Notes: generated from the sequence alone by a model not told the origin. A stretch of DNA of 64,000 bases from Streptoalloteichus tenebrarius (GCF_024171885.1 NZ_JAMTCP010000027.1:1-64000), one strand, 5' to 3'. Shown: positions 1 through 8,036, counted from the first letter of the stretch. Program-made: numbers and translations.

Positions 1-92
1 CCGGGCTGGCCAGGCTGTCCGGGCTGGCCAGGCTGTCCGGGCTGGCCAGGCTGTCCGGGCTGGCCAGGCTGTCCGGGCTGGCCAGGCTGTCC
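1..92. repeat. 18-bp tandem repeat encoding GQPGQP
   Basis: Five perfect 18-bp units (CCGGGCTGGCCAGGCTGT) run from the window edge to base 90 with a partial sixth. In the leftward gene each unit encodes Gly-Gln-Pro twice, so the array keeps the reading frame and can change length without frameshift. It continues beyond the edge, so the total copy number is unknown. Confidence 0.95.
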
Positions 93-1637
93 GGGTGCCG
101 GGGACGCGCCAGGACGCTGCGCGCCCGGCGGGTTCGCCGCGCCTGGAGGATGCGCACCGGGGGGGCCGCCGGGCTGGGGCCCAGGGGCGACCCCGCCACC
201 GGGAAGCACACCGACGCCAGGGGCGCCGGCGCCCCCGCCGACGGTTCCCCCGCCGATCGCTCCCCCGCCGATCGGGCCGGGCACCGGCCCCGGCATCGCT
301 CCCGGGACGAGGCCCGGCGCGGGTCCCACCGGCGCTCCTGCCCCCAGAACGCCAGGCGTCACCGTGCCGGGCAGGGGCGCGGGCTGTGCGGAATCCGCCG
401 GGACGCCGACCGCGGGCGGAGGCCCGATCGTCGGAGCGCTCGGCGCGGTCGCCCACACCTGTCCCACCACGGCGGGCGCTTCCACTGCCGGCTGCCCGGA
501 CGACGCGCCCACGCCGGGTTCGTCGTGGCGGCCGGGCGGCCCCTCCACGCCTCGGTGGCCCTGCGCCGGGGCCGGGTCGCCCACCACTCCGTGGGCCACG
601 CGCTGGTCCACGCCCCGTACGACGTCCGCGACACCGGGCACCGGCCCGGTGCTGTCCGGGTCGAGCACGGCGAGTCCCGGCGGCACGGGAGGACGCCCCG
701 CCGCCGGCACGTTCCCGGTCGGCTCCTCCGCCGTCGGTTCCACCAGTGGATTGAGCCCCGCTCGCGCGGGGCCGTGACCGTGGGGGTTGCCGCCCCCGGG
801 CACCACGCCGTCCGCGCCGGCCCGCACAGCACCGGCCCCGAGGCCGACCGCGTCGCTGGCGACCCCGGTGGTGATCCCGAGCGCGGCGTCGGTCGCGCCG
901 ACAGCACCCGCAACACCGCCAACGGCAACACTCCCGACCCCGCCGACGACGGCGTTCACGCCGTCCCGCACCACGCCGGACGCCCCGTCGACGGCGTGGT
1001 GGAGGGCCTGCCCTCCGGCGCCGACAGTCCCGGCAGCGCCGACAGCGCCGGCAGCGCCGTCCACCAGCCCGAGCGGGCCTCCGCCCGGAGCGTGGCCCTG
1101 CGGCGAGACCGGCAGCACCGCGTCGGTGACGCTGACGCCGCTGCCGGGCTGCACCGCCCTGGCGAGCACGTCGTGGAGCGCGGCGACGTTGGCCGCCGTC
1201 CCCCGCACCGCGGTGTCCAGCCCGAGCAGGGCGTGGGGGTGCCCGGCGGCGGCCGCCTGCTCGGCGGCGTCGCGGTTCCTGGCCAGCCCGACGAGCTGGC
1301 GCACCATCTCGACCTTGGCCGCCCCGACCTGCTCGGCGGCGTGCTCCAGGCGGTCGGCGGCGGCGTGGCAGTCCCTGGCCACCGTCGACAGGTGGCCGGA
1401 GTCCGGCGCGACGAACGCGTCCCAGTGCCGGCGGGCGGCCTCGGCGGTGTCGCCCTCCAGCGCGCCCACCGCCTCGCGCGCCACGCCGTCGGCGTCCCTG
1501 GCCAGACCGTCGATCCCGGCCGCGGCCTCACGCCACGCCCTCGCCTGCTCGCGCATGGCGTCCTCGTCGGCCGTCGGCCACCGCACGCCGGCCGCGGCGG
1601 CGACGTCGGCGAGCTCCGCGGGCAGCTCGATGCCCAT
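1..1637 (-). CDS. WXG-like-domain, Gly/Pro-rich type VII secretion protein, 3' part cut by window edge
   Basis: Leftward gene starting at ATG 1637 and open to the left edge, so about 545 codons are visible and the C-terminus is missing. Residues 1 to about 150 are helical and Ala-rich, beginning MGIELPAELADVAAAAGV, and resemble the WXG/PPE-like N-terminal domain of actinobacterial type VII polymorphic toxins. A long Gly/Pro/Val/Ala linker of low complexity follows and ends at the edge in GQP triplet repeats. It is third in a leftward set after a YbaB-like and a small WXG-like gene, 10 bp beyond the latter, so probably co-transcribed. In the family such linkers lead to a C-terminal toxin or enzyme domain; that part is outside the window, so the activity is unknown. 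The type VII link is inferred from domain and neighbours. Confidence 0.7.
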   Translation of the reverse strand, partial: MGIELPAELADVAAAAGVRWPTADEDAMREQARAWREAAAGIDGLARDADGVAREAVGALEGDTAEAARRHWDAFVAPDSGHLSTVARDCHAAADRLEHAAEQVGAAKVEMVRQLVGLARNRDAAEQAAAAGHPHALLGLDTAVRGTAANVAALHDVLARAVQPGSGVSVTDAVLPVSPQGHAPGGGPLGLVDGAAGAVGAAGTVGAGGQALHHAVDGASGVVRDGVNAVVGGVGSVAVGGVAGAVGATDAALGITTGVASDAVGLGAGAVRAGADGVVPGGGNPHGHGPARAGLNPLVEPTAEEPTGNVPAAGRPPVPPGLAVLDPDSTGPVPGVADVVRGVDQRVAHGVVGDPAPAQGHRGVEGPPGRHDEPGVGASSGQPAVEAPAVVGQVWATAPSAPTIGPPPAVGVPADSAQPAPLPGTVTPGVLGAGAPVGPAPGLVPGAMPGPVPGPIGGGAIGGGTVGGGAGAPGVGVLPGGGVAPGPQPGGPPGAHPPGAANPPGAQRPGASPAPGQPGQPGQPGQPGQPGQPGQPGQPGQPGQP

Positions 1638-1647
1638 CGCCGTCCCC

Positions 1648-1974
1648 CTAGCTCCCGTGGCCGATCGCCCGCGCCCCGTCGAGCGCCGCGTCCTCGGCCG
1701 CGCGGTAGTCCCGGGCCGTGGCGGCGAACCGCGCCGCGACCTCGCCGAGCCGTCCGCCCAACGCGCCCAGGCGGGCGACCGCGTCCGACGCCGGGCCCTC
1801 GTGCGCGGCGGCGAAGCCGCGGCCGATCTCGTCGCCGCCCCAGCACGCCCCGGTGGCGGCCAACGCGTCGGCCAGGCGCGCGGCGATCGCGTCCGCCCTG
1901 CCCGCCAGGTCCTCGAACCGCCGCGCCCGGTCCACGAGCAGCTCGTGGTCGGCGCGGAACCCGTCCGCGCTCAT
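1648..1974 (-). CDS. WXG100-like type VII secretion protein
   Basis: A 108-residue, mostly helical protein beginning MSADGFRADHELLVDRARRFEDLAGR. It has the size and helix-turn-helix hairpin character of WXG100 (ESX) proteins, with Cys-Trp-Gly-Gly near residue 39 in the place of the WXG turn. ATG 1974 overlaps the stop of the upstream YbaB-like gene in an ATGA arrangement, so the two are probably translationally coupled. The long WXG-domain gene follows 10 bp downstream, suggesting a co-secreted or chaperone partner of that protein. Function is assigned from length, composition and context. Confidence 0.75.
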   Translation of the reverse strand: MSADGFRADHELLVDRARRFEDLAGRADAIAARLADALAATGACWGGDEIGRGFAAAHEGPASDAVARLGALGGRLGEVAARFAATARDYRAAEDAALDGARAIGHGS

Positions 1975-2450
1975 GCCGACCTCCCGTCGTGCGTGTCCTG
2001 CAACCAGGTGCGGTCCTCGTTGTCCGGTTCGTCGTCGGCGTCCGGCGCGCGGTGCCGGCCCGACGACGCGGGCGCCAGCTCCTCGGGACGCAGCTCCTCG
2101 GGGCGCAGGTCGCCGGTGCCGGCGAGCACGGCGGCGGGGTCGGCGCCGGGCGGCAGCACCTCGGCGACGGTCCGCTCGGCACGGGCGGCGGCCGCCGCGG
2201 CGGCGGTCCCGACGAGCCGCACCACCAGGCGGGCCAGCGCGTCGGGCCGGTGCCGCCGGTACGCGTCGTCGGAGAGGGTCAGGTCGACCAGGGCGCCGCC
2301 CGGTCCCACCGTGGCGGTGACCGCGCCGTCCTCGCTGGTCGCGGACTCCCTGACGGTCGCGAGCGCCCGGTGCACGGAGGCCAGCCGCTCCCGGTCGCGC
2401 CGGTAGGACGCGAGCAGCTCCTCCACCTGGGCGTGGTGGTCGGTCGACAC
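1971..2450 (-). CDS. YbaB/EbfC-like protein of a type VII cassette
   Basis: A 159-residue protein starting at GTG 2450, chosen because GGAGGT lies 4 nt upstream. A helical N-terminus is followed by a beta region containing TVGPGGALVDLTLSDDA and an Ala-rich helix, the pattern of the YbaB/EbfC family, which in other bacteria are dimeric nucleoid-associated proteins. The C-terminal 50 residues are acidic and Pro-rich. It heads a leftward operon with WXG-like proteins, and three relatives sit in another WXG cassette at 55151-58143. This suggests a role tied to type VII substrates, possibly as chaperone or adaptor; DNA binding is not shown. Confidence 0.7.
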   Translation of the reverse strand: MSTDHHAQVEELLASYRRDRERLASVHRALATVRESATSEDGAVTATVGPGGALVDLTLSDDAYRRHRPDALARLVVRLVGTAAAAAAARAERTVAEVLPPGADPAAVLAGTGDLRPEELRPEELAPASSGRHRAPDADDEPDNEDRTWLQDTHDGRSA

Positions 2451-2702
2451 GGCCACCTCCGGTCTGACGGGCTCCAGGCATGGACATGGGTCGGATGTTC
2501 GACGGGACACAGTCGGGTTTGGTTCCGCGCGCGCCGGGGAATTCCGCCGACCGTGCCCGGGGTCGCCCGAACGGACCAATCCCGACCGGAGGGGTCCGGC
2601 GGGCGGGACCCCGGCCCGAGGACCACACCCCGCGGGGCGGGCGCGACGACCGACGGAGGCCGCGCCCGTCCCGCCTACTCCCCTCACCCGTCCGTGGGAT
2701 GT

Positions 2703-2708
2703 CAGGAT
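2703..2708 (+). promoter_or_regulatory. -10-like box for leaderless MaoC gene
   Basis: CAGGAT lies 6 nt before GTG 2715, the spacing seen at other apparently leaderless genes in this window. There is no convincing Shine-Dalgarno sequence, and the base at position 1 of the hexamer is C rather than T, so this is a weaker example. Confidence 0.4.
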
Positions 2709-2714
2709 CGTGCC

Positions 2715-3179
2715 GTGGCCCACTACGCCTTCGAGGACCTGACGCCCGGCCTGATCATCGACCTCGGCGAGGTCGTCGTGGACCGGGAGGAGATGCTGGC
2801 CTTCGCCCGGCGGTTCGACCCGCAGCCGTTCCACGTCGACGAGGAGGCCGCCAGGGACTCGGTGCTCGGCGGGCTGTGCGCCTCGGGGTGGTTCACCGCG
2901 TCCCTGTGGATGCGCGCCTACTTCGACCACGTGCTGGCCGACTCCACCTCGCAGGGCTCGCCCGGCGGCAAGGAGCTGTCCTGGCTGGCGCCGGTGCGCG
3001 CCGGGGACGTGCTGCGCTGCCAGCTTGAGGTCCTCTCCGCCCGCCGCTCCCGCAGCCGTCCCGGCCTCGGCCTGGTCGAGATCACCGGCACGGCCAACCG
3101 CGCCGGTCAGGACGGGGCCGAGGAGTGCGTGCTGCGGTTCACCTTCGTCGGGCTGTTCGGCACGAACGGGCCGGAGTGA
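2715..3179 (+). CDS. MaoC-like (R)-enoyl-CoA hydratase family protein
   Basis: A 154-residue single hot-dog domain protein. The hydratase-2 signature is visible as FARRFDPQPFHVDEEAA (about residues 29-45), with the Asp and His that activate water in this family, followed by GGLCASGWFTASLWMR. The family hydrates trans-2-enoyl-CoA or related thioesters in fatty-acid or polyketide-type metabolism. The substrate cannot be read from sequence. GTG 2715 is chosen because a CAGGAT box lies just upstream and the conserved domain begins here. It is transcribed away from the leftward type VII cassette. Confidence 0.85.
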   Translation: MAHYAFEDLTPGLIIDLGEVVVDREEMLAFARRFDPQPFHVDEEAARDSVLGGLCASGWFTASLWMRAYFDHVLADSTSQGSPGGKELSWLAPVRAGDVLRCQLEVLSARRSRSRPGLGLVEITGTANRAGQDGAEECVLRFTFVGLFGTNGPE

Positions 3180-3191
3180 CGGCGACGCCGG

Positions 3192-3851
3192 TCATTCGCG
3201 GAAGCGCGGGTGGGGGACGCGCAGGCCGGCGCTGACCGCCTGGTGCACCGCCCTGGCGAGCGCGGAGCCCACGCGGGAGCGCGGGCCGCCGTAGGACTCG
3301 GCGGGTCCGGTGGCCGGGCACAGCAGCACCACCGCGTCCGTGCAGGTTCCCGTGCCGGGGACACCCGCGTCGAACAACGCCTGCGCCTTCGCCTCCGCCA
3401 CGGTCGCGACCGCGTTGACCAGCGCCGCGTCGCTCAGCCGAACCGGCAGCCAGCACACCGCGTTGATCGTGCCGGCCACCAGCCGGTCCGGCGGCTCGAC
3501 CGGAGGGGCGGCCGCCCAGACCGGGTAGCCGACGCCCGTCGTCACGTCGGCCCGGACACCGCCGTCCGCCACGCTGACCGCGTGCCGCACGTCGACGGCG
3601 GTGAGCAGGCCCGTGCCCCGCCCGTCCAGCCCCAGCTCCTCGGCCAGCTCCGCGACGTGGACGTCCGGGTCGTCCCGGTCGTAGTCCCGCCAGACGGTCG
3701 CGTTGACCACCCAGTGGCGCGGGCCGAGCCCGCCGCCGTGCGGGCCGGAGGAGATCGCCAGCCACGGCGGGTCGCACCGCCACACCAGCAGGGGCCGGCC
3801 CGCCACCCACGCCAGCCGGGGCTCCGGCGGCGTGGCCCGCGCGGCGCTCAC
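3192..3851 (-). CDS. cbiZ: Adenosylcobinamide amidohydrolase
   Basis: A 219-residue CbiZ-family protein. Family signatures are GTGLLTAVDV near the middle and, towards the C-terminus, GTINAVCWLPVRLSDAA and GVPGTGTCTDAVVLLCP. CbiZ cleaves the amide bond between cobyric acid and the aminopropanol side chain of adenosylcobinamide, so salvaged corrinoids can be remodelled. GTG 3851 overlaps the stop of the PH-domain gene (GTGA), giving a translationally coupled pair. No cobalamin riboswitch was seen upstream. A cobalamin-type mutase large subunit is encoded at 34695-36338, a possible user of the salvaged cofactor, though the two genes are far apart. Confidence 0.9.
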   Translation of the reverse strand: MSAARATPPEPRLAWVAGRPLLVWRCDPPWLAISSGPHGGGLGPRHWVVNATVWRDYDRDDPDVHVAELAEELGLDGRGTGLLTAVDVRHAVSVADGGVRADVTTGVGYPVWAAAPPVEPPDRLVAGTINAVCWLPVRLSDAALVNAVATVAEAKAQALFDAGVPGTGTCTDAVVLLCPATGPAESYGGPRSRVGSALARAVHQAVSAGLRVPHPRFRE

Positions 3852-4378
3852 GCCTGGTGGGGCTCCCACCCCGAGCGGGGGTGGAAGTCGTCGTCCGGGT
3901 TGTCGTTGACCTCGCGGTACAGCAGCGAGTGCACCTGCTCCACGTGCGGGATGTCGTCGAACTCGATGGGCTCGTCCGACGCCGACTCGATCACCAGCGT
4001 CCCGCAGCCGAAGACCCGGTCGACCAGGCCGTGCTGGAAGCGGACGCTGTTGATGCGCGACATCGGAATGTCGATCCCGCTCCTGCTCAGCACGCCCTCC
4101 CGGTACATGACCCGCTGCGTGGTCACCACGAAGTGGGTCGTGCGCCAGCGGACCAGCGGGACGAGGGTGAGCCACACGACCAGGAGGCCGCCCACCGCGC
4201 CCAGCCCGATCCACGCCACCGAGTGCCAGGAGGTGTCGCTGACCAGCCCCGCCAGGTAGAGGCCCGCGGCGACCACGACCAGGAAGGCGATCACGGGGAC
4301 GACGAGCGTCTTCCAGTGGGGGTGCTTGTGCACCACCACCAGCTCGCCGTCACTGAGCAGGTTGTCGGGGTAGGCCAC
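3848..4378 (-). CDS. PH-domain (bPH2/YdbS-like) membrane protein
   Basis: A 176-residue protein with two close transmembrane segments at about residues 25-45 and 54-75. A bacterial PH-2 domain follows, with typical TTQRVMYREGVLSRSGIDIP and a conserved SRIN turn. GTG 4378 has a strong GGGAGGAG ribosome site. It lies just downstream of birA on the same strand and overlaps cbiZ by 4 bp. Members of this family are membrane-anchored with an intracellular PH-like domain; the molecular role here is unknown. Confidence 0.85.
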   Translation of the reverse strand: MAYPDNLLSDGELVVVHKHPHWKTLVVPVIAFLVVVAAGLYLAGLVSDTSWHSVAWIGLGAVGGLLVVWLTLVPLVRWRTTHFVVTTQRVMYREGVLSRSGIDIPMSRINSVRFQHGLVDRVFGCGTLVIESASDEPIEFDDIPHVEQVHSLLYREVNDNPDDDFHPRSGWEPHQA

Positions 4379-4485
4379 GTCGCTCCTCCCGGGTACCGGC
4401 GCACCCTCCTGGCCCGCTCACGCTACCCGGGAGGGGGTGCCCCGACCGGGTAAGACGTGCCCGGCGAGGCGCGTGATCCCCGGCG

Positions 4486-5328
4486 CTACCCGACCGGCCG
4501 AACGTGGACCACGTCCCCCGCGGAGACCGGCACCAGCGCGCCGGAGGCCTCCCTGATCACCAATCGGCCGTCGGCGTCGACGTCGACCGCGGTGCCGTGC
4601 AGCGCCCCGCCGTTCGGCAGCTCGACGCGCACCTGTTGACCGACGGTGGCGCACACCTGCCGGAACGCGGTCTGGAGACCGCTGGCCACGGGGTCGCCGG
4701 CCGCCTGGCGCCACTGCGCCTCGGCGGTGGCCAGGTGTCGGAGGAAGGCGACCGCCACCTGCTCCCTGCTCACCGAGGTCATGCCCTCGACGGCCAGCGA
4801 GGTCGCCGTCAGCCCGCCGGGACCGGTGGCCAGCTCGTCCCTGCGGTGGCTGACGTTGAGCCCGACCCCGACCACGACGGCCGGCTCCGGCTGGACGGAC
4901 ACGACCTCGGCGAGCACGCCGGCGCACTTGGCCCGCGCCGGCCCCACCAGCAGGTCGTTCGGCCACTTCACCGCGGCCTCGATCCCGGTCAGCTCGTCGA
5001 TCACCTCCGCGAGCACCAGCCCGGTCAGCAGCGGCAGCCAGGCCAGGCGGGGGGCGGGCACGCCGCGTGGGCGCCACAGCACGCTGACGTAGAGGCCGGC
5101 CCCCCTCGGCGAGGTCCAGCTCCGCTGCTGCCGCCCCCTGCCGGCCGTCTGCTCCTCCGCGATCAGCACGGTCCGGTCGGCCGCGCCCGCCCTCGCCGCC
5201 TCGGCCAGGTCGCTGTTGGTCGACCCCGTCCGGTCGACCACGTCCAGCGCCGCCCAGCGGTTCTGGTCCACGAGCTGCTCGCGCAGCACCTCCGCCCGCA
5301 ACGGGGCCCGCACCACGTCCGTCGTCAC
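4486..5328 (-). CDS. birA: Biotin--[acetyl-CoA carboxylase] ligase
   Basis: A 280-residue BirA/LplA-fold ligase that makes biotinyl-AMP and transfers biotin to the BCCP lysine of acyl-CoA carboxylase. The ATP/biotin loop appears as EEQTAGRGRQQRSW and the catalytic region as AAVKWPNDLLV. There is no N-terminal helix-turn-helix, so it is a monofunctional class I enzyme rather than a repressor. GTG 5328 was chosen over an upstream in-frame start because GGACGG precedes it and the family N-terminus begins here. It diverges from accD, its indirect partner, 80 bp away; the likely substrate is the AccA protein at 16326-18128. Confidence 0.93.
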   Translation of the reverse strand: MTTDVVRAPLRAEVLREQLVDQNRWAALDVVDRTGSTNSDLAEAARAGAADRTVLIAEEQTAGRGRQQRSWTSPRGAGLYVSVLWRPRGVPAPRLAWLPLLTGLVLAEVIDELTGIEAAVKWPNDLLVGPARAKCAGVLAEVVSVQPEPAVVVGVGLNVSHRRDELATGPGGLTATSLAVEGMTSVSREQVAVAFLRHLATAEAQWRQAAGDPVASGLQTAFRQVCATVGQQVRVELPNGGALHGTAVDVDADGRLVIREASGALVPVSAGDVVHVRPVG

Positions 5329-5394
5329 CCGTCCAGCGTGACCGAGCCGCGTGACGTGGGCAACGCCGGGCACGGTCGGGGGTGTGGGCGTGGC

Positions 5395-5400
5395 TACAGT
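5395..5400 (+). promoter_or_regulatory. -10 box for leaderless accD
   Basis: TACAGT lies 8 nt before GTG 5409, matching the TANNNT plus 6-8 nt arrangement of leaderless actinobacterial transcripts. No good -35 is visible. Confidence 0.55.
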
Positions 5401-5408
5401 GCGAGGCC

Positions 5409-7055
5409 GTGAGCAGCGCGACGGAGCCGATCGGCCAGCCCCCGGCTGTGTCCGACACCCAGCCGGACATCCACACCACCGCCGGCAAGCTCGCCGACCT
5501 CTACCGGCGGAACGACGAGGCGGTGCACGCGGGCTCGGCGCGGGCGGTGGAGAAGCAGCACGCCAAGGGCAAGAAGACCGCCAGGGAGCGGATCGACGCG
5601 CTGCTCGACCCGGGCTCCTTCGTGGAGCTGGACGAGTTGGCGCGGCACCGCTCGACCAACTTCGGGCTGGAGCGGACCCGGCCCTACGGCGACGGCGTGG
5701 TCACCGGCTACGGCACGGTCGACGGCCGGCCGGTGTGCGTGTTCAGCCAGGACGTGACCGTCTTCGGCGGCAGCCTCGGCGAGGTCTACGGCGAGAAGAT
5801 CGTCAAGGTGATGGACCTCGCCGTGAAGATGGGCTGCCCGATCATCGGCATCAACGAGGGCGGCGGCGCGCGCATCCAGGAGGGCGTGGTCTCGCTCGGC
5901 CTCTACGGCGAGATCTTCCGGCGCAACACCCACGCCTCCGGCGTGATCCCGCAGATCTCGCTGATCATGGGGCCGTGCGCGGGCGGGCACGTGTACTCGC
6001 CGGCGCTGACCGACTTCACGGTGATGGTCGACAAGACCTCGCACATGTTCATCACCGGCCCCGACGTGATCAAGACGGTGACCGGCGAGGACGTCGGCTT
6101 CGAGGAGCTGGGCGGCGGCCGGACCCACAACACGAGGTCGGGCAACGCCCACTACCTGGCCGCCGACGAGGACGACGCGATCTCCTACGTCAAGGAGCTG
6201 CTGTCGTTCCTGCCGTCGAACAACCTCTCCGAGCCGCCGGTGTTCGACGCCGAGGTGGAGCAGGGCGCGATCGCCGAGGGGCTGACCGACTCCGACCGCG
6301 AGCTGGACACCCTGATCCCGGACTCGGCCAACCAGCCGTACGACATGCACGAGGTCATCACCCGCGTGCTCGACGACGGCGAGTTCCTGGAGGTCCAGCC
6401 GCTGTTCGCGCCGAACATCGTGGTCGGGTTCGGCCGGGTCGAGGGGCGCAGCGTCGGTGTGGTGGCCAACCAGCCCACCCAGTTCGCCGGCTGCCTGGAC
6501 ATCGACGCCAGCGAGAAGGCCGCCCGGTTCGTGCGCACCTGCGACGCGTTCAACGTCCCGGTGCTGACCTTCGTGGACGTGCCCGGGTTCCTGCCCGGCA
6601 CCGACCAGGAGTGGAACGGCATCATCCGGCGCGGGGCGAAGCTGATCTACGCCTACGCCGAGGCGACCGTCCCGCTGGTCACCGTGATCACGCGCAAGGC
6701 CTACGGCGGCGCGTACGACGTCATGGGGTCCAAGCACCTCGGCGCCGACCTCAACCTGGCGTGGCCCACGGCGCAGATCGCCGTGATGGGCGCGCAGGGC
6801 GCGGCCAACATCGTGCACCGCAAGCGCCTGGCGGAGGCCGCCGAGAACGGCGAGGACGTCGAGGCGCTGCGGGCCCAGCTCCAGCAGGAGTACGAGGACA
6901 CCCTGTGCAACCCGTACGTGGCCGCCGAGCGCGGCTACGTCGACTCGGTGATCCCGCCGTCGCACACCAGGGGCCACATCGCCCGCGCGCTCCGCGTGTT
7001 GAAGGAGAAGCGGGAGACGCTGCCGCCCAAGAAGCACGGGAACATCCCCCTGTGA
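5409..7055 (+). CDS. accD: Acyl-CoA carboxylase carboxyltransferase (beta) subunit, AccD5/PccB type
   Basis: A 548-residue carboxyltransferase that moves carboxyl from carboxybiotin to acetyl- or propionyl-CoA. The N-terminal half carries the oxyanion segments [14 protein letters not shown] and [16 protein letters not shown]. The C-terminal half carries [21 protein letters not shown] and [15 protein letters not shown], all typical of propionyl-CoA carboxylase beta chains. GTG 5409 is favoured because a TACAGT -10 sits 8 nt upstream and there is no Shine-Dalgarno site. accE follows with overlapping stop and start. Together with AccA at 16326 this makes the usual actinobacterial carboxylase; in M. 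tuberculosis the same genes feed methylmalonyl-CoA synthesis. Confidence 0.95.
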   Translation: MSSATEPIGQPPAVSDTQPDIHTTAGKLADLYRRNDEAVHAGSARAVEKQHAKGKKTARERIDALLDPGSFVELDELARHRSTNFGLERTRPYGDGVVTGYGTVDGRPVCVFSQDVTVFGGSLGEVYGEKIVKVMDLAVKMGCPIIGINEGGGARIQEGVVSLGLYGEIFRRNTHASGVIPQISLIMGPCAGGHVYSPALTDFTVMVDKTSHMFITGPDVIKTVTGEDVGFEELGGGRTHNTRSGNAHYLAADEDDAISYVKELLSFLPSNNLSEPPVFDAEVEQGAIAEGLTDSDRELDTLIPDSANQPYDMHEVITRVLDDGEFLEVQPLFAPNIVVGFGRVEGRSVGVVANQPTQFAGCLDIDASEKAARFVRTCDAFNVPVLTFVDVPGFLPGTDQEWNGIIRRGAKLIYAYAEATVPLVTVITRKAYGGAYDVMGSKHLGADLNLAWPTAQIAVMGAQGAANIVHRKRLAEAAENGEDVEALRAQLQQEYEDTLCNPYVAAERGYVDSVIPPSHTRGHIARALRVLKEKRETLPPKKHGNIPL

Positions 7056-7294
7056 CCGGGAGCGAGGCCATGGACGAACAGCCGAGGCGGCCGCTGCTGC
7101 GCGTGGTGCGCGGCACCCCCGACGACGTCGAGCTGGCCGCGCTCACCGCGGTCGTCGCGGGCCTGGCGTCGTCGGTCGGCGGCGGGGAGACCGCTCCTCG
7201 CCCCCGCTCGGCGTGGGCCGACCCGGCGCGGCGGCTCCGTCAGCCGTTGCGCCCGGGTCCTGGCGCCTGGCGCGCCTCCGCCCTGCCGCGCTGA
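7052..7294 (+). CDS. accE: Acyl-CoA carboxylase epsilon subunit
   Basis: An 80-residue protein with the epsilon-subunit core [28 protein letters not shown], followed by a polar Arg/Pro tail. Epsilon subunits stabilise the complex between the AccA and AccD chains in actinobacteria. GTG 7052 would overlap the accD stop (GTGA) and is used here; the in-frame ATG at 7070 with a weak GGGAGCGAGG upstream is the alternative. A strong hairpin follows 11 bp after the stop. Confidence 0.85.
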   Translation: MTGSEAMDEQPRRPLLRVVRGTPDDVELAALTAVVAGLASSVGGGETAPRPRSAWADPARRLRQPLRPGPGAWRASALPR

Positions 7295-7305
7295 CTCCAC
7301 GAAAA

Positions 7306-7342
7306 CCCCGTGGACCACGTGAAAGTCACGTGGTCCACGGGG
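7306..7342. repeat. Perfect 17-bp inverted repeat over the antitoxin start region
   Basis: Arms CCCCGTGGACCACGTGA (7306-7322) and its exact complement (7326-7342) are separated by AAG. It lies 11 bp after accE and spans the only in-frame GTG codons (7310, 7319) for the following antitoxin-like gene. It could be the accE terminator, an operator for the toxin-antitoxin module, or an RNA hairpin hiding the start codon. There is no T-run after it. Confidence 0.85.
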
Positions 7343-7861
7343 AACGACAAGGGCATCGCGAGGCAGAATCTGACAGTTCAACTCGACGAGGACGTCATCC
7401 GCCGCGCCAAGGCGGCCGCCGCCAAGCGGGGGATGTCCCTGAGCAGCCTGATCGCCCGGGACGTCGAGCGGATCGCGGAGTCCAACGAGCGCTACGAGCG
7501 GGCGAAGCAGGTCGCCTTCGACGCGCTGGCCAACGCCGTCGACCGCGGAGGACGGAGCTGGCGCCGAGAAATCTTTACGACCGGTGATTCAGCCCGAACC
7601 GACGTTCGTCGACACGAACGTCCTCGTTCACGCACACGATCCCGTGCGTTCCACAGTCGCGCGCGCGTTGCTCGAAACACTCTGGGTCAGTCGCCGCGGA
7701 GTCCTCAGCACACAGGTGCTTCAGGAGTTCTACGCCGTCGCCACTCGCGAACTACGACCAGTGATGCCGAAAGCTCAGGCACGAGCGATCGTGGCCGCGT
7801 ATGGCGAGTGGTGCGAGGTGTCCACAGACCCACTGTTGATCGTGTCGGCGAGCAGGCCTGA
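7310..7861 (+). pseudogene. VapB-like antitoxin, reading frame broken near its C-terminus
   Basis: The first 90 codons encode a VapB-type antitoxin with a ribbon-helix-helix-like N-terminus: RQNLTVQLDEDVIRRAKAAA, then AKRGMSLSSLIARDVERIAE. The body ends in RGGRSWRREIF and then enters residues unlike the family, running on to 861 inside the toxin gene. Re-reading one T at 7574-7576 gives REIF-YDR-stop at 7585-7587. That is the usual tail of these antitoxins, and it would overlap the toxin GTG in a GTGA join. A one-base loss in a T-run is therefore likely: a real mutation, an assembly error or, less likely, programmed frameshifting. The start codon is uncertain (GTG 7310 or 7319, both inside a hairpin). 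Confidence 0.65.
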
Positions 7862-8036
7862 GGAGGATCACTCGCTGTCCTTCGGGAACGCGCTGATCGT
7901 CGAGGCGGCGTTGCGGTCCGGGGCTCGGCGTCTCGTCTCGGAGGATCTCCAGGACGGGCGCCGGTTCGGCGACCTGGTCGGGGAGAACCCTTTCGCCGGT
8001 CCCGAAGACCGACGATCGGGCCTGCCGAAGGCGTGA
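7584..8036 (+). CDS. PIN-domain (VapC-like) ribonuclease toxin, probably inactive
   Basis: A 150-residue PIN-domain protein. VapC enzymes are Mg-dependent RNases that cut tRNA or rRNA and are neutralised by VapB. Conserved acidic residues are Asp10 (FVDTNV), Glu48 (VLQEF) and Asp121 (VSEDLQDG). The usual SFWDALIV motif reads SFGNALIV here, so the third metal-binding Asp is Asn102 and the Trp is Gly. This predicts weakened or lost activity. GTG 7584 would overlap the antitoxin stop in the repaired frame. The coding region is less GC-rich than its neighbours, consistent with acquisition by transfer. Confidence 0.8.
   Translation: MIQPEPTFVDTNVLVHAHDPVRSTVARALLETLWVSRRGVLSTQVLQEFYAVATRELRPVMPKAQARAIVAAYGEWCEVSTDPLLIVSASRPEEDHSLSFGNALIVEAALRSGARRLVSEDLQDGRRFGDLVGENPFAGPEDRRSGLPKA

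Noticed and set aside
150-3179. A 1009-codon rightward open frame
   Set aside because: Its sequence is Arg/Pro-rich shadow of the leftward type VII genes until 2715, where the MaoC gene begins in the same frame. Only the last 154 codons are real.
3848-5328. A cobalamin riboswitch for cbiZ
   Set aside because: The upstream region of the PH-cbiZ pair is occupied by birA and shows no B12-box-like sequence.
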